A stretch of DNA of 64,000 nt, taken from NCBI GenBank assembly GCA_018340375.1, contig JAFFJZ010000009.1:20786501-20850500 (forward strand). The letters are read 5' to 3'. This DNA comes from Gonatopus flavifemur. Taxonomy: Eukaryota > Arthropoda > Insecta > Hymenoptera > Dryinidae. The notes under the pieces are model-generated. The model worked only from the letters and a program-made list of their open reading frames with translations. It ran no database searches and was not told the DNA's origin. Shown piece by piece: positions 53,178 through 63,750 of this stretch; positions within the stretch are counted from its first letter, which is position 1, and each line of letters starts with the position of its first letter. The position numbers and the translations under genes are program-made.

Positions 53178-55208
53178 CAGGGTGGGGCATTTGAAGTGCC
53201 ACGGGCGTTTTTCCCAAAAATAAAGTGAGATACGAGAAAATTTTTCGGACAAAAGTTGTAGGGTACCGAGGGGGACATCCGATGGTGGCCTTGGCTTTGA
53301 CCTCAAATCTCATCTTCAAGGGCATTCTGAGATCAACTCTTGTTTCTTAAATAGCATCTCATATTTTTTACTGCAGATTTGGATTCTAGGTCAAAAACCA
53401 AGGAACTTTTGTCTGAACCATTTTCCTGAAATCCGCAAAAATGGCGCTCTAATCGATATTGTTCCATTTTGAATCTGACATTCGAATAACTCAAAAACGA
53501 AGGGTCTTGCGAAAGAATGTTTCGTACAAAAGTTGTCAATACACAACACATTTCAATCGTCTACATTACCACCATTCAGAGCTCACGCGATGTGAACAAA
53601 CGACGGGGTTCAGTAAAAATTCACGATTTTGGAAGTCAGTTTGTCAGTTACATTTGATTATTACTTGGTTTATGACAAATTGAAAATCATGGATATCCGA
53701 TACACGGTTTCTGAAAAGATCGATATGATCTACATTTACGATGAAGTGCAGAAGAACCCCAGACAAGCATATGACTTGTATGCAGAACGATTTCCTGAAA
53801 GAACAAAGCCATCCATTAGGTATTTTCAACGCATTACAAAATTATTCTCAGAAACGGGAAGTGTTACAAGGGAAAAACGACATCGAATGAGAACTGTTAG
53901 CGGAGAAAATGCGGAAGTTAATGTACTAGCTGCAGTAGCCAATAATCCACACGTGAGCTCTCGTGAAATTGAACTCCATTCGGGAATTCCTCGAAGAAGT
54001 GTTCTTCGAATACTGAAACGTCACGAATTCCATCCGTATCACATTCGTTTGCATCAAGACCTTCACGGTGATGATTTCGAGAATCGTGTACAGTTTTGTC
54101 GATGGGGTCTAGCGCAAATGCACAATAACAACTTCATCAACATATTATTTTCTGATGAGTCGACGTTCACCAATCATGGTCAAGTAAATCGACATAATAT
54201 GCATTACTGGGCGACAGAAAATCCAAGATGGTTACGTCAAGTAGAGCATCAAAGACAATGGGCTGTGAATGTTTGGTGTGGTATTTTTGATCTCGAGTAA
54301 TTGGACCGTACTTCATTGCAGATACGCTGAATGGAGAGAAGTACAGACATTTCTTAGATCAAGTACTTCCAACATTACTCGAAGACATACCTATTCAGGA
54401 ACGATTGAATATGTGGTATCAACACGATGGTTGTCCATCCCATTATGCAGTCACAGCTCGAGAAATATTGGACAGAGATTATCCTGGACGATGGATAGGA
54501 CGTCGTGGACCAGTTCATTGGCCTGCCCGTTCTCCGGATCTTACTTCTCCAGATTTTTTTTTATGGGGATACATAAAAGATACAGTTTATCAACAAGCAC
54601 CGACTACACCTGAGAATATGCGTCAACGAATCATCAATGCATGCGCGAGCATCAATGAAGATATTTCAGCACGAGTTCAGCAATCTTTTGTAAAACGTTT
54701 TGAAATGTGTATTGAAGTCGAAGGCCATCATTTTGAGCATCTACTGCATTAAAATTATCCAAGTGAGGTAGACGATTGAAATGTGTTGTGTTTTGTCTGT
54801 TATACCCCATCACCTCCGTTTCAGTTTAAGGGGTCCCCCTTGGAATCAGACAACTTCTGTCCGAAACATTCTCCTCCAAGACCCTTCGTCTTCCAGTTAT
54901 TCTAATGTCAGATTCAGTATGGAACAATATCGATTAGAGCGCCATCTTTGCGGATTTCAGGAAAATGGTTCGGACAAGAGTTTCTTGATTTTTGACCTAT
55001 AATCCAAATCTGCAGTAAAAAATATGAGATGCTATTCAAAAAACAAGAGTTGACCTCAGAATGCCCTTGAAGATGAGATTTGAGGTCAAAGCCAAGGCCA
55101 CCATCGGATGTCCCCCTCGATACCCTACAATTTTTGTCCGAAAAATTTTCTCGTATCTCATTTTATTTTTGGAAAAAACGCCCGCGACACTTTCAATGCC
55201 CCACCCTG
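53178..55208 (+). mobile_element. DD41D Tc1/mariner-type transposon, copy 2, inside the right LTR
   Basis: A 2031-bp element flanked by TA (53176-53177, 55209-55210), beginning CAGGGTGGGGCATTTGAAGT with the complementary end at 55208. It has the same long inverted repeats as copy 1 (9814-11845) and very similar sequence throughout. The one-base length difference is the transposase deletion described below. Confidence 0.93.
53689..54752 (+). pseudogene. DD41D transposase, one-base frameshift
   Basis: Starts at MDIRYTVSEKIDMIYIYDE (the frame is open from 53629). The sequence follows copy 1 closely through FSDESTFTNHG (first Asp) up to NVWCGIF. Between 54288 and 54289 one C present in copy 1 is missing, so the frame ends at a stop at 54298. 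The correct frame resumes and carries MWYQHDGCPSHY and WPARSPDLTSPDFFLWGY, the second and third Asp with 41-residue spacing, to 54752. A single-base defect, so this copy died recently. Confidence 0.9.
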
Positions 55209-55415
55209 TATATATATATATGACAGTGTTGTTTATAACCTGTCATCACGCGGCTAACCTAACCCTCTCCTTGGGCTTTCAAAAATTATTATTTTATCTG
55301 TGTTTGCGTGTGTGAGTGAAGTGTGTGTTACGCGTGATTACTCTTTTGCCACGTTGAACAACCTCGAGCTGGTTTCCAAGTGAGTACTTTTCTTTTTTCT
55401 TATTCACATTATTTA

Positions 55416-55803
55416 TAATTAAATGAATTATTTGCATAAATGACAAAAGTTTTATTCTTCTTCTTTCAGATATCATCTGCGCTGAGGTTGTTCGGTGTGA
55501 CAGGTATCGTTCCCTAATATTCAGTTACTTTCAATGCGTTTATTCTCATTTTATTTACAGGTCCATCCCCATATGTGAGGGTAAGACGTATGTCCAAGAG
55601 GACCGAGGTGAGTTTTCTGACTTTATTTTCATTTTCCTATCTTATTCCCTCCTCATATTTACAGGTATGCCTGGACATAACCCATGCGACAAGGGATTTC
55701 TGAGTCGAACAAGGCTTCCTCCTTACAACGACTCCTAGGTAAGAGCTATCGTTCCTTTTCTATGTATGTCTTCTCGTTCATTGATGTATTTTTAACTTCA
55801 CAG
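55416..55803 (+). other. Intron-like segments antisense to gag-pol in the right LTR
   Basis: The homologues of the four left-LTR segments are all present: GTGAGTAC...TTTCAG starting near 55380, GTATCG...TTTACAG near 55503-55560, GTGAGT...TTTACAG near 55608-55665 and GTAAGA...TTCACAG near 55739-55803. Borders are retained although the interiors differ at several positions. Confidence 0.45.
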
Positions 55804-55833
55804 GTTGATATTTAGACGGGATCGTCACAACTC

Positions 55834-56989
55834 TTATTGATTTTGAATCGGGGATTGAACTGTTCCGATTGATCCTATGCAGTCCGATTAATTCTGAATC
55901 GGTTTCCATCGGATCTTATCGGATTTTTTAACCAGGGCTAATGCGGTGGAATAAAGTCTGAAATTGAATTGGACATCTCTCATTCAATGCTATTGAATAT
56001 TCAATCCCGTAAATATTCCTTTCATTTCCCATAAATTGCACTGAAAAAAAAATTTCATCGAAAATCAATTATATTTTGTTGTTAGGGTAACTGAATATCA
56101 TAGTCAAGTCAACGAATATATGATCAGATTGACAGTATAATCGTTGACTTGACACCATGATGGTTGATTCAACTGCATGTAGTTGAGTCAGCAGTGCATG
56201 TAGTTGAGGCAACAGTCAGATCCAGTTGGATATATCCAACCGTATTCTACTGTTGAATCAACTATATCACCGTTGTCTGTACCCACCTTTTTTTCAGTGT
56301 GGGATGATCGAATAATCCAATTGAAACCATTGACCAATAAAATAAACAAACTCAAATCGAATTGGATATTCTGGATAGAAACCCAGGATGTCTTGAATTC
56401 CGTACAATTTTCCCATTGGTTCCGATAGACCGAAATCACCGAAAATTCTGATAAAAACCGATGATTTAATCCGCTGAAAGGAATTCTGAATTCGAATTGG
56501 ATATTTCTGATTCAATCCTATTCAATTTTCAGATCCGTAAATGATCCTATTATTCCCCATGAATTCGGATAGTGGAATAATCCGATTAAAACCTACAGAC
56601 CGATCAAATCTGTACCAACTCTAATCGAATCGGACATTCTTCATAAAAACCGATTAAATTTCCTATTACGTAACATTTACGATCGGTTCCAATAGCTTTA
56701 GGTCATGGAAATTCCCGATGAAAACCATTTGCCTCATGAAATAGAGAAATTTTCATATTCTCAATGAGATATCTCTCATACAAACCGATTGATCACTGAA
56801 AGTCATATTAATTCCAATGAAAGAAATATTTTTCTATCGGTAAATCCTCGATTCAATCCTACATATACCACGTTCCAATCAATTCCTATTCATCTTGAAT
56901 CGGTAGTTGAGCCTCTCCGATTGACCCTATTCATTCCGATTAATTTTGAATCGGTTTTCATCGGTTTCTATTGGAACTTCCAACCAGGG
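55834..56989. repeat. CCGATT-rich repeat block (right part)
   Basis: The continuation of the block at 40518-42721 beyond the retrotransposon. It contains inward-facing ends CCGATAAGATCC...AACCAGGG near 55936 and GGAACTTCCAACCAGGG at 56989, the complements of the CCCTGGTT starts at 40518. The whole is consistent with one or more foldback elements with CCCTGGTT ends, into which the 13.1-kb element inserted. Flanking TA occurs at 40516-40517 and 56990-56991. Confidence 0.6.
56039..56299. repeat. Small MITE with CACTGAAAAAAA ends
   Basis: CACTGAAAAAAAAATTTC (left) and, complemented from the right, CACTGAAAAAAAGGTGGG bound ~261 bp with several GTTGA(C/T)TC / GAGTCAAC words inside that pair imperfectly. 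It is nested in the CCGATT-rich block. CACTG ends and a possible 2-bp TG duplication hint at a CACTA-type relative, but this is weak. Confidence 0.55.
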
Positions 56990-57049
56990 TACAGTCCCAG
57001 CCAAAACATAACCCCTGCGACCGACAGCTCGCGGCCGACAGCTTCCACT

Positions 57050-58320
57050 TCATTGTTCTTTCATCGCTAACGTGTGAGTGATATTTTTTCGAGAAGTGGT
57101 TGCGCGTGCTTCTATTTTTTCCTCCCTATAATAAGATTCATACCTCATAAAACTAATGTGCCATAGAGGGCCTGATGATTTCATTATACGTCCCATATGA
57201 CTCATGAAATGATGTTTGGGTTTTAAGGTGTCTTTGAATAGTTGGACACACAATTGATGATGTCCTGCCACTAATACTTCAAGTAATTCGATACATTGTG
57301 TTTGTACAGATCTTCCAGATACTGATTCAAATATTTCTCTTATTGTGAGATAGAATCTCCAATCATCATCATAAGGGATAAGATCTCCTATAAGCTTTGC
57401 ACAACATAAAACAAACTTCTTCACTTCACTTGCAGACATACGCATGTGTTTTTTCTTCACTTCGTCATACGTCAACAAAGGTGGTTTGTTTGTGATACCG
57501 TTACTATACCAATCAAAAGTTTTTATATTTTCATTGACTACATCAAGTGATAATCTCTCAGATTTTCGCATTAATTCGAAAATATAATAATATAATAAAT
57601 GTCCCATCCCATATTTGGGAGCTCCTTCATGTAAATCGTGCATAATATCTACTACATAATTTTTTGTGACGTGGAAAAAATCTACAAGATTCCAAACAGA
57701 GTCTTCTTTTACTCCAGTGATTGATGCATCTTGTTCTATGTTTTGCAGATAATCACTTTTAGTCCTATAAAGGTCCGATTGTTCATCAACACCTTCACGT
57801 GTGGCTTCCTTAGGAGCGTTACACAACCGGCGAGAATGATTCGCGCCCAAACTTCCCACAAAACCCAAAGATGCATTTGAAGATAGATTATCTTCAAGAA
57901 TAAGTCCTAAAGCGGAGTGAATTTATTCCACCTTTCCATCCAACTGAACAGTAATACCTTCTCTCTGTAAGAAATTTATTTCATCAACTAGAATCTTGAA
58001 TGTATTATCATAAGAAGACATGGTTCCCTCTGATGCATTGGATAGTAAGGCGAGGAATACATTCCCCATAGTGGAACGAAATTCCGGTGGGACGCATTGA
58101 ATGGAATAGTATACTGCTCCTAATTTTTGAATGGTTGAATGCAATCCCAAAGGATTGTTGACTTCAAAGTCATCATAATAAACTAATAAAGGAATCACTG
58201 TTTTTCCTTGAAAGTGATGTTCTACTTTCTGACGCCATAGTGTGCCTTGAATAAAATTTTCCACCACTTTGGAGTCAGCTGAAAGTTCGTCCATGAATCG
58301 TGAATCTAAATTATTCTACT
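57050..58320 (-). pseudogene. Transposase-like gene, tentatively CACTA/EnSpm-type, C-terminal part
   Basis: Two minus-strand frames: 58320-57923 (DSRFMDELSADSK, then VIPLLVYYDDFEVNNPLG and LGAVYYSIQCVPPEFRS) and 57868-57050 (LGFVGSLGANHSRRLC, YVVDIMHDLHEGAPKYGMG, PKHHFMSHMGRIMKSSGP, RATTSRKNITHTLAMK). The motifs 'YYDDFEVNNPLG', 'D-I-M-H-D-L-x-E-G' and 'L-K-P-K-H-H-F' recur in a family of insect and fish transposase-like proteins that I associate with CACTA-type elements. An AG acceptor precedes DSRFM. The join near 57868-57923 changes frame, so it is decayed. The family name is from memory of motifs and is uncertain. Confidence 0.6.
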
Positions 58321-58340
58321 TTATAATACACGATATAATA

Positions 58341-59625
58341 TTGGGTGTACAAATAAGTTTCCGCGGTTTGTCAAAAGATGGCCCCACCAGAAGGTTATGG
58401 AGAAATTGTCAGATGTAAAACGTAATATCCCAAGTTTAGTCATCTGGCAACGCCATAACCTCAAAGTACTAGTGATTCCGTATCAGCATCACGTAATTTT
58501 TTTCGTGCAAAAATGTCAAGTTTTATTCCGAATAAGCATCATTTGCGGGAACTTTTGATTTACTTCTTTAATGTGAAAAAATCTGCAGCTGAGGCGCATC
58601 GATTGCTTCTAGAAGCATATGGTGAAGCTGCTTTGAGTGAGAGAAGTTGTCAGGAATGGTTTCAAAAGTTTAAGAACGGTGAGTTTGACGTTAAAGACAA
58701 AGAACGCAGTGGAAGGCCGAAAGTGTACGAAGGCATGGAATTACAAGTACTATTGGAGGAAGATTCGTCCCAAACGCAAAAAGAACTTGCACTTACTCTA
58801 CAAGTGACTCAACAAGCAATTTCACATCGTTTAAAATCGTTAGGAATGATTCAAAAACAAGGAAATTGGGTTCCATATGAACTAAAGCCGAGAGACGTTG
58901 AACGCCGATTATGCATGAGTGAAATGCTGCTTGCCAGGAATAAAAAAAGAGTTTTTCGCATCGTATAGTCACTGGTGACGAAAAATGGATTCACTACGAT
59001 AATCCAAAAAAGAGAAAGTCATGGGTTAAGCCCGGCGAACCATCAACATCGACAGCTAAGCCGAATATTCATGGAAAAAAACTCATGCTGTGTATTTGGT
59101 GGGATCAGCTTGGTGTCGTGTATTATAAATTGCTGAAACCAAGCGAAACCATTACTGGAGCTCTCTACCGAACACAATTGATGAGATTGAGTCGGGCACT
59201 TGAGGAAAAACGCGCCCATTACTACTCCAGACACGACAAAATTATTCTTTTACACGATAATGCTCGTCCACATGTTGCGGCGCCGGTAAAAACATACTTG
59301 GAAACACTCAACTGGGAAGTTTTACCCCACCCGCCGTATTCACCAGACTTAGCCCCTTCTGATTATCACCTGTTCCGGTCGATGGCACATGGTCTGTCTG
59401 AGCAGCGCTTCACATCATATGAGGACACCAAAAATTGGGTAGATTTGTGGATAGCGTCAAAAGATGAAGAGTTTTTTCGACGGGGTATCCGAATGTTGCC
59501 AGAAAGATGGGGAAAAGTAGTGGCAAATGATGGAAAATACTTTGAATAAAACGTAATGTACTTTTCCTTCACAATAAATTCCTAATTTTTTATAAAAAAC
59601 CGCGGAAACTTATTTGTACACCTAA
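58341..59625 (+). mobile_element. mauritiana-like mariner, 1285 bp
   Basis: TA-flanked (58339-58340, 59626-59627). The ends are TTGGGTGTACAAATAAGTTT and, complemented, TTAGGTGTACAAATAAGTTT, both continuing CCGCGGTTT. The length is typical of Mos1-type mariners. It separates two parts of the minus-strand CACTA-like gene. Confidence 0.92.
58513..59549 (+). pseudogene. mauritiana-like mariner transposase, frameshifted
   Basis: The first frame, MSSFIPNKHHLRELLIYFF to about 58945, covers the HTH region with AAEAHRLLLEAYGEAALSER and the linker GNWVPYEL. A run of seven A (58942-58948) marks an indel. The other frame then continues with HRIVTGDEKWIHYDN (first Asp), LLHDNARPHVAAP (second Asp) and PYSPDLAPSDYHLF (third Asp; 34 residues between the last two), ending at KYFE*. 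It closely follows the Mos1 plan (MSSFxPNK start, WWDQxGVVYYxLLKP). Only the poly-A slip is visible as a disabling lesion. Confidence 0.92.
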
Positions 59626-59649
59626 TAATAAATGATATGAATGATGATG

Positions 59650-59989
59650 TCCATGAAGAATTTAGAGATTTGCATCGTTGAAGTTTGATAGGATTCTCAA
59701 CATTATCAACAGAAACAGATAGTTTATATACAGCTCCTTCAAGCATTGCCCCCAATCGCCAGCATTATTCGTTGTATATCATTTGGACAGCGTGAATGAC
59801 CTTGGAACACAAATCTATTGCCCTCTTTGATTTATTTTCATCGTGAAGCACATCATCAATAGCAACGTCACTCTGATGAATATTCTTCAAGTCTGGACCG
59901 ACGATCATAACAAAAGGTTGAATTGTAGTGCCGTATTTTATAGCTTCATTCTTGAGTCTCTGTAGTTGGTTTCCCCAATCCGTGATCAC
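59650..59989 (-). pseudogene. CACTA-like gene, upstream exons split off by the mariner
   Basis: The minus-strand frame 59989-59765 contains DENKSKRAIDLCSKVIHAVQ, and a further frame towards 59650 reads AMLEGAVYKLSVSVDNVEN. Proteins with the YYDDFEVNNPLG motif usually carry an 'A-x-x-L-C-x-K-x-x-H-(A/V)-L' helix followed by a short 'L-I-x-x-x-(V/I)-Y-K' segment, so this is probably the same gene, cut by the mariner at 58341-59625. Confidence is limited because the segments are short. Confidence 0.4.
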
Positions 59990-61672
59990 CTATAGATCAG
60001 CAAAACTTGAAATTTCTGGTTTTTCTTTCAATATTGAGGGTTTATTTCAGAATCATTTAATATTTTCTGAGAATTACTTGAAAAAATACGGAAGTAATAT
60101 ATGATTAGCTCAGTGAAGGAGACCAACAAGATGTACAATGCGCTCTCTGAATAGTGCTGCGGACCTTTTTTTTGCGCAAATGTCTACTCTTAGTAGAGTC
60201 AAGAAGACACTATTTCGCACTATTCGGAGATTGGACCGTATAAAGAGCAAAAGTGTTGCTGAATCGGCAAAGTACACGATCGGAAATTTTGGGTTGAAAA
60301 ACGTCTATTGGAAACTAGCATTGAGAATTGTTATAATCAAATGTTGAGAAATATACGGAAATGTTGACCTAATATTGAGAATGTTCAAATGATACATATT
60401 TATGTTCATGTTAAATAATTTTCAAGTTGATATTTATCATAATCCCAAGTGGGTTGTGTACCAACAAAGAACTTTCTAACTATTCAGTCACTGCAACTGA
60501 TCTTCTTAAGGCAGGGAAATAATTTCTTCAACTAAAAAATATTTTGTTGAGCTGATTGCAATCTTCACAATCCTATGATTCAACGATTGAGTTTCTTGAA
60601 TTAGCAAATCTCTTCAGACATGCACGGCTGATACAACTGTATACTTACTTCAATATGAACCATGGAACCATCAACTATATCTGAATAAGAAGCTCTCCAT
60701 TGTTCGCCTTACTCGAGTTTGTTAGTGATAACAGGAAATAATCCAGCGAACGCTAACAAAATTTCAGCTTCTAAACGATCTATGGAAAGATCAACATTCT
60801 GATGTAAAGATATCACTAAAAACAATTACATTTCGCCCAAAAAAAATTTCAAGTTCTAAATATTTTTAGTATGATTAATCATATCGAAGAATTTACATGT
60901 AAGATTGTGTGATTATATTGAGTAAGATCATTTTCTGGAAATTGTATTTCGCAATGGATTCCTGATTATTCAAGAAGAGAAGGATAAAGTTGGCCAATGC
61001 AAAATTAATTCAATATGACAATGTCAAAACTTCTCCATCATGTTGGTTCCCAATATCAACAACCCACGAGAAACTCCGAATTTATATTCAGATTCTAATT
61101 CCAAGTGTCATCTATTTTCAATTTGAATTCATCAAATAATTTATGAAGAAAGCGTCGCAAAATTTTACCCGTCACTCCTGATGCTGGAGTGCTCTTGATA
61201 TTTATTGCTTTCTGAACCTAACAGCACATTGTGCATAAAGCACTGTCCATGTGTGTTCTCTGATGATGGCAATTATTTGTCGAGTACAAAGGATAATCTA
61301 GAACTCGATTTCAGATTCCTACCAGTGGTTGTCAGAATTTTATTTTGGGTGTTCCCAGAAGAAATCTAGGGAGAAGATTTGAAAGAAAAAAACCATGTGT
61401 GCCAAGAAAATCGAACTCTGAATTTGCAGAATTACAAATCTAAAGGTATAGATGCACACGGTACTGAGACCAGGGTGTCTAGCTGTCGGGAATTCCAACG
61501 GAATCAGTCAATCAGAAATTCAGGTTGAACGGAATGGACAATCAAACGTACGAAAAATCCCCAGATCAGATACCTTATGAAACGCGAAATAGCATGAGCA
61601 TAGCTGAATATGCAAAGCTGATTTTTAAGGATCTGCGGGTTCCGCTCGTGTTCATATCAGTGTTTATTCATT
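59990..61672. other. AT-rich intergenic stretch of ~1.7 kb
   Basis: No recognisable gene. A 69-codon plus frame at 60138-60347 has a basic composition and no known motif. A few direct words recur (CAATCTTCAC, TTGAAT), but I see no clear inverted or tandem structure. Probably decayed transposon sequence or host intergenic DNA. Confidence 0.4.
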
Positions 61673-61674
61673 TA

Positions 61675-63354
61675 CAGGTTGGTTGAAAAGTTTCTGCGCT
61701 CGAAATGAAAGAATACTGTTTTTGTTGCGAAATATATTTTTTCATTCAATATAATCTCCTAGAAGCTCAATACACTTGTTCCAATGATCTTCCAATAATT
61801 TTATCCCATCCTTATAATGGTTTTCCGGAAGCTCTGCAAAATAACCGTCTACGGCTGCTATGGCCTCTTCATTCGACGAAAAATGCTTTCCACGAAGGAA
61901 TTGTTTGAGATTTCTGAAGAGATAGTAGTCGCTAGGAGCCAAGTCTGGCGAATACGGTGGATGTTCAAGCAATTCGTACTTGAGCTCTTTGAATTTAGCC
62001 ATCGTCAAAACACTTTTGTGAGTAGGTGCATTATCTTGATGAAAAATGATTTTTTTCTTCTTTAAACCAGGTCTTTTCTCACGAATTTTTTTATCCAGCT
62101 GATCCAAAAGGCTGCAGTAATATTCGGAGTTGATTGTTTTACCTTTCTGAAGATAATCAATGAACAAAATTCCTTTTTCATCCCAAAAAACTGATGCCAT
62201 AACCTTCTTTGCTGATCGTTGTAACTTCACCTGCTTTGGAGCTGAGCAACCAGCTTCAGTCCACTGTAAACGTTCTTGTTTCAATTCAGGATCATGGTGG
62301 TAGATCCAAGTCTCATCCATAGTTATAAAACGACGCGAAAAATCGGTTTTATTCTGCTTAAAACGCTCCAAATTACGCTGAGAAATTTGTTTTCGATCCA
62401 GTTTTTGTTGAATTGTTAACGTGTGCGGCACTAACTCTCCGAACAGTTTTTTCATACGTAATTCTTCATGTAAAATATGGAGTACTCGTTCGTCTGAGAT
62501 GCCTATGGCATTAGCAATTTCACGCTTAGTCAAACTTGGATCTTCACTAACCATATTATGTACATGCTCAATGATTTCTGCTGTTGTTGCAGTTTTTGGT
62601 CGTCCTTCGCGTGGATCGTCTTCAAGGCTAGTACGACCACGTTTAAATTCACCAGCCCAAAATTCAACGGTGCGTTTTGAAGGTGAGGACTCCTTATACA
62701 CTTCTGACAATTGTTCATGAATATCTGATGATCGAGTTTGAGGTGAACATGGAAGGAAGAAGGATGAATAAACTTCCAGCAAGCACGTTTCAATCCGTGA
62801 ACACGCGTCGTTTATTACGCTCACAAAATACAGCCCGTGTTGTAACGTTTGTCCACTTTCATGGTACGAGAGGAACTGCTCTCCTTCTCTCAAAATTATA
62901 TAGGAGGGGTATAGACCCTCGCACGCATCTTATAAGTACATACAAATCTATCGTGTGTCGATACACAGTTGATAATACAGTACTTGAATTATCCTAATTA
63001 CGGTAGTGCCCCTCGTTAGGCGCGACTTACTCTATGCAAGCGCGGTAGCCTGACGTCAGGCGTGTGAAGAGTTGCACATAGCTTATAACTCAAGCTTGCA
63101 ATCTAACAATATCCTTTGCTTTGAAACCCTTCAAAACAAAAAATCTAATGACTGCACGATATTCAATTTTTTCCATATTAAGAAAAATCAATGACACGTC
63201 AACTTCAAATGGCTTGTAAACAAAGAATGAATTGACAGGATGACTTGTAACTTTGCATGTGTTCTCAGGACAGATATACCAACTTGAGAAAAAAAAAGTT
63301 TTGAGCTAGCAGTGCTATCTCTTGGTGAGCCGCAGGAACTTTTCAACCAACCTG
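61675..63354 (-). mobile_element. SETMAR-type mariner, 1680 bp
   Basis: TA-flanked (61673-61674, 63355-63356). The ends are CAGGTTGGTTGAAAAGTTTC and, complemented, CAGGTTGGTTGAAAAGTTCC. It is about 350-400 bp longer than typical mariners of this type, the excess lying upstream of the transposase (62900-63330), a stretch with GC-rich words such as GTTAGGCGCGACTTACTC. A later insertion or an acquired segment at the 5' side is likely. Confidence 0.88.
61742..62893 (-). CDS. SETMAR-type mariner transposase with an atypical N-terminus
   Basis: The frame is 383 codons. From about residue 55 it matches the family: DIHEQLSEVYKESSPSKRTV, EFKRGRTSLEDDPREGRPKT, LVPHTLTIQQKL, FITMDETWIYHHD (first Asp), IIFHQDNAPTHKSV (second Asp), PYSPDLAPSDYYLFRNL (third Asp; DD34D) and ELLGDYIE at the end. 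The first ~54 residues (MREGEQFLSYHESGQTLQ...FLPCSPQTRSS) do not match the expected 'x-Y-R-A-V-I-K-F-L-T' first HTH helix. An insertion or frameshift has therefore replaced the start of the DNA-binding domain, and the protein is probably inactive even though the frame is open. Confidence 0.85.
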   Translation of the reverse strand: MREGEQFLSYHESGQTLQHGLYFVSVINDACSRIETCLLEVYSSFFLPCSPQTRSSDIHEQLSEVYKESSPSKRTVEFWAGEFKRGRTSLEDDPREGRPKTATTAEIIEHVHNMVSEDPSLTKREIANAIGISDERVLHILHEELRMKKLFGELVPHTLTIQQKLDRKQISQRNLERFKQNKTDFSRRFITMDETWIYHHDPELKQERLQWTEAGCSAPKQVKLQRSAKKVMASVFWDEKGILFIDYLQKGKTINSEYYCSLLDQLDKKIREKRPGLKKKKIIFHQDNAPTHKSVLTMAKFKELKYELLEHPPYSPDLAPSDYYLFRNLKQFLRGKHFSSNEEAIAAVDGYFAELPENHYKDGIKLLEDHWNKCIELLGDYIE

Positions 63355-63356
63355 TA

Positions 63357-63748
63357 TGTGTTTAATTCGTAGGTGGAAAGAATTCATTGAATTGTATTTG
63401 ATTTCTTTCACTTTCGGCACATTCGGTTTTAATTGAAATTCAGTAGAATTTAATTGAATTCAACAAAATTTCGATGGGATTCAATAATGGTCTTCAAGAA
63501 TTCAATAGGTATTCATGAAATTTATTGATATTTGCGACGAGGACGTCTAAAGAAGCCCCTCTGAAAGGACAACAGCCGCCATCAGGCAGACTAGTATCAC
63601 TAGCTCAATCTTGGGGTAGAGGGACTGTTACGTCGCAGTCGCTCTTATAACCTGAAAAGTAATAAACTAAATATAATAAATGCATATGATTTCATGATTG
63701 AAACGATATCTCTTACCTGGGAGCATTGTAAAAGCAATGCTGTCAGTA
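63357..63748. other. Intergenic sequence with no gene
   Basis: Contains short AATTGAATTC / AATTTAATTG words near 63430-63500 and a GC-richer segment (63540-63650, AAGAAGCCCCTCTGAAAGG). No supported feature. Confidence 0.4.
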
Positions 63749-63750
63749 TA

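Larger units (their letters stand above)
42726..55829 (-). mobile_element. 13.1-kb Ty3/gypsy LTR retrotransposon with transposon-laden LTRs
   Basis: Element TGTGA...TCACA flanked by ACTC (42722-42725, 55830-55833). The LTRs are 42726-45588 and 52037-55829, each carrying a different Tc1/mariner-type insertion. Read on the minus strand the order is 5' LTR (right), primer site at 52029-52011, gag-pol (51579-48646, continuing in another frame), integrase, extra small frames (46831-45894), purine tract (about 45602-45589), 3' LTR (left). No envelope gene is recognised. One frameshift (~48665) and one stop (~48058) break pol. It lies inside the CCGATT-rich repeat region. Confidence 0.92.
52037..55829 (-). 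repeat. 5' LTR (right) of the 13.1-kb element, with a DD41D element inside
   Basis: LTR sequence runs 52037-53177 and 55209-55829 (about 1.76 kb), interrupted by the complete DD41D element at 53178-55208. It is highly similar to the left LTR throughout. The insertion lies in an ATATATATATA tract, the same tract that received another transposon in the left LTR. Confidence 0.9.

Noticed and set aside
60138..60347. 69-codon plus-strand frame
   Set aside because: No homology, no codon or splice support; treated as chance.
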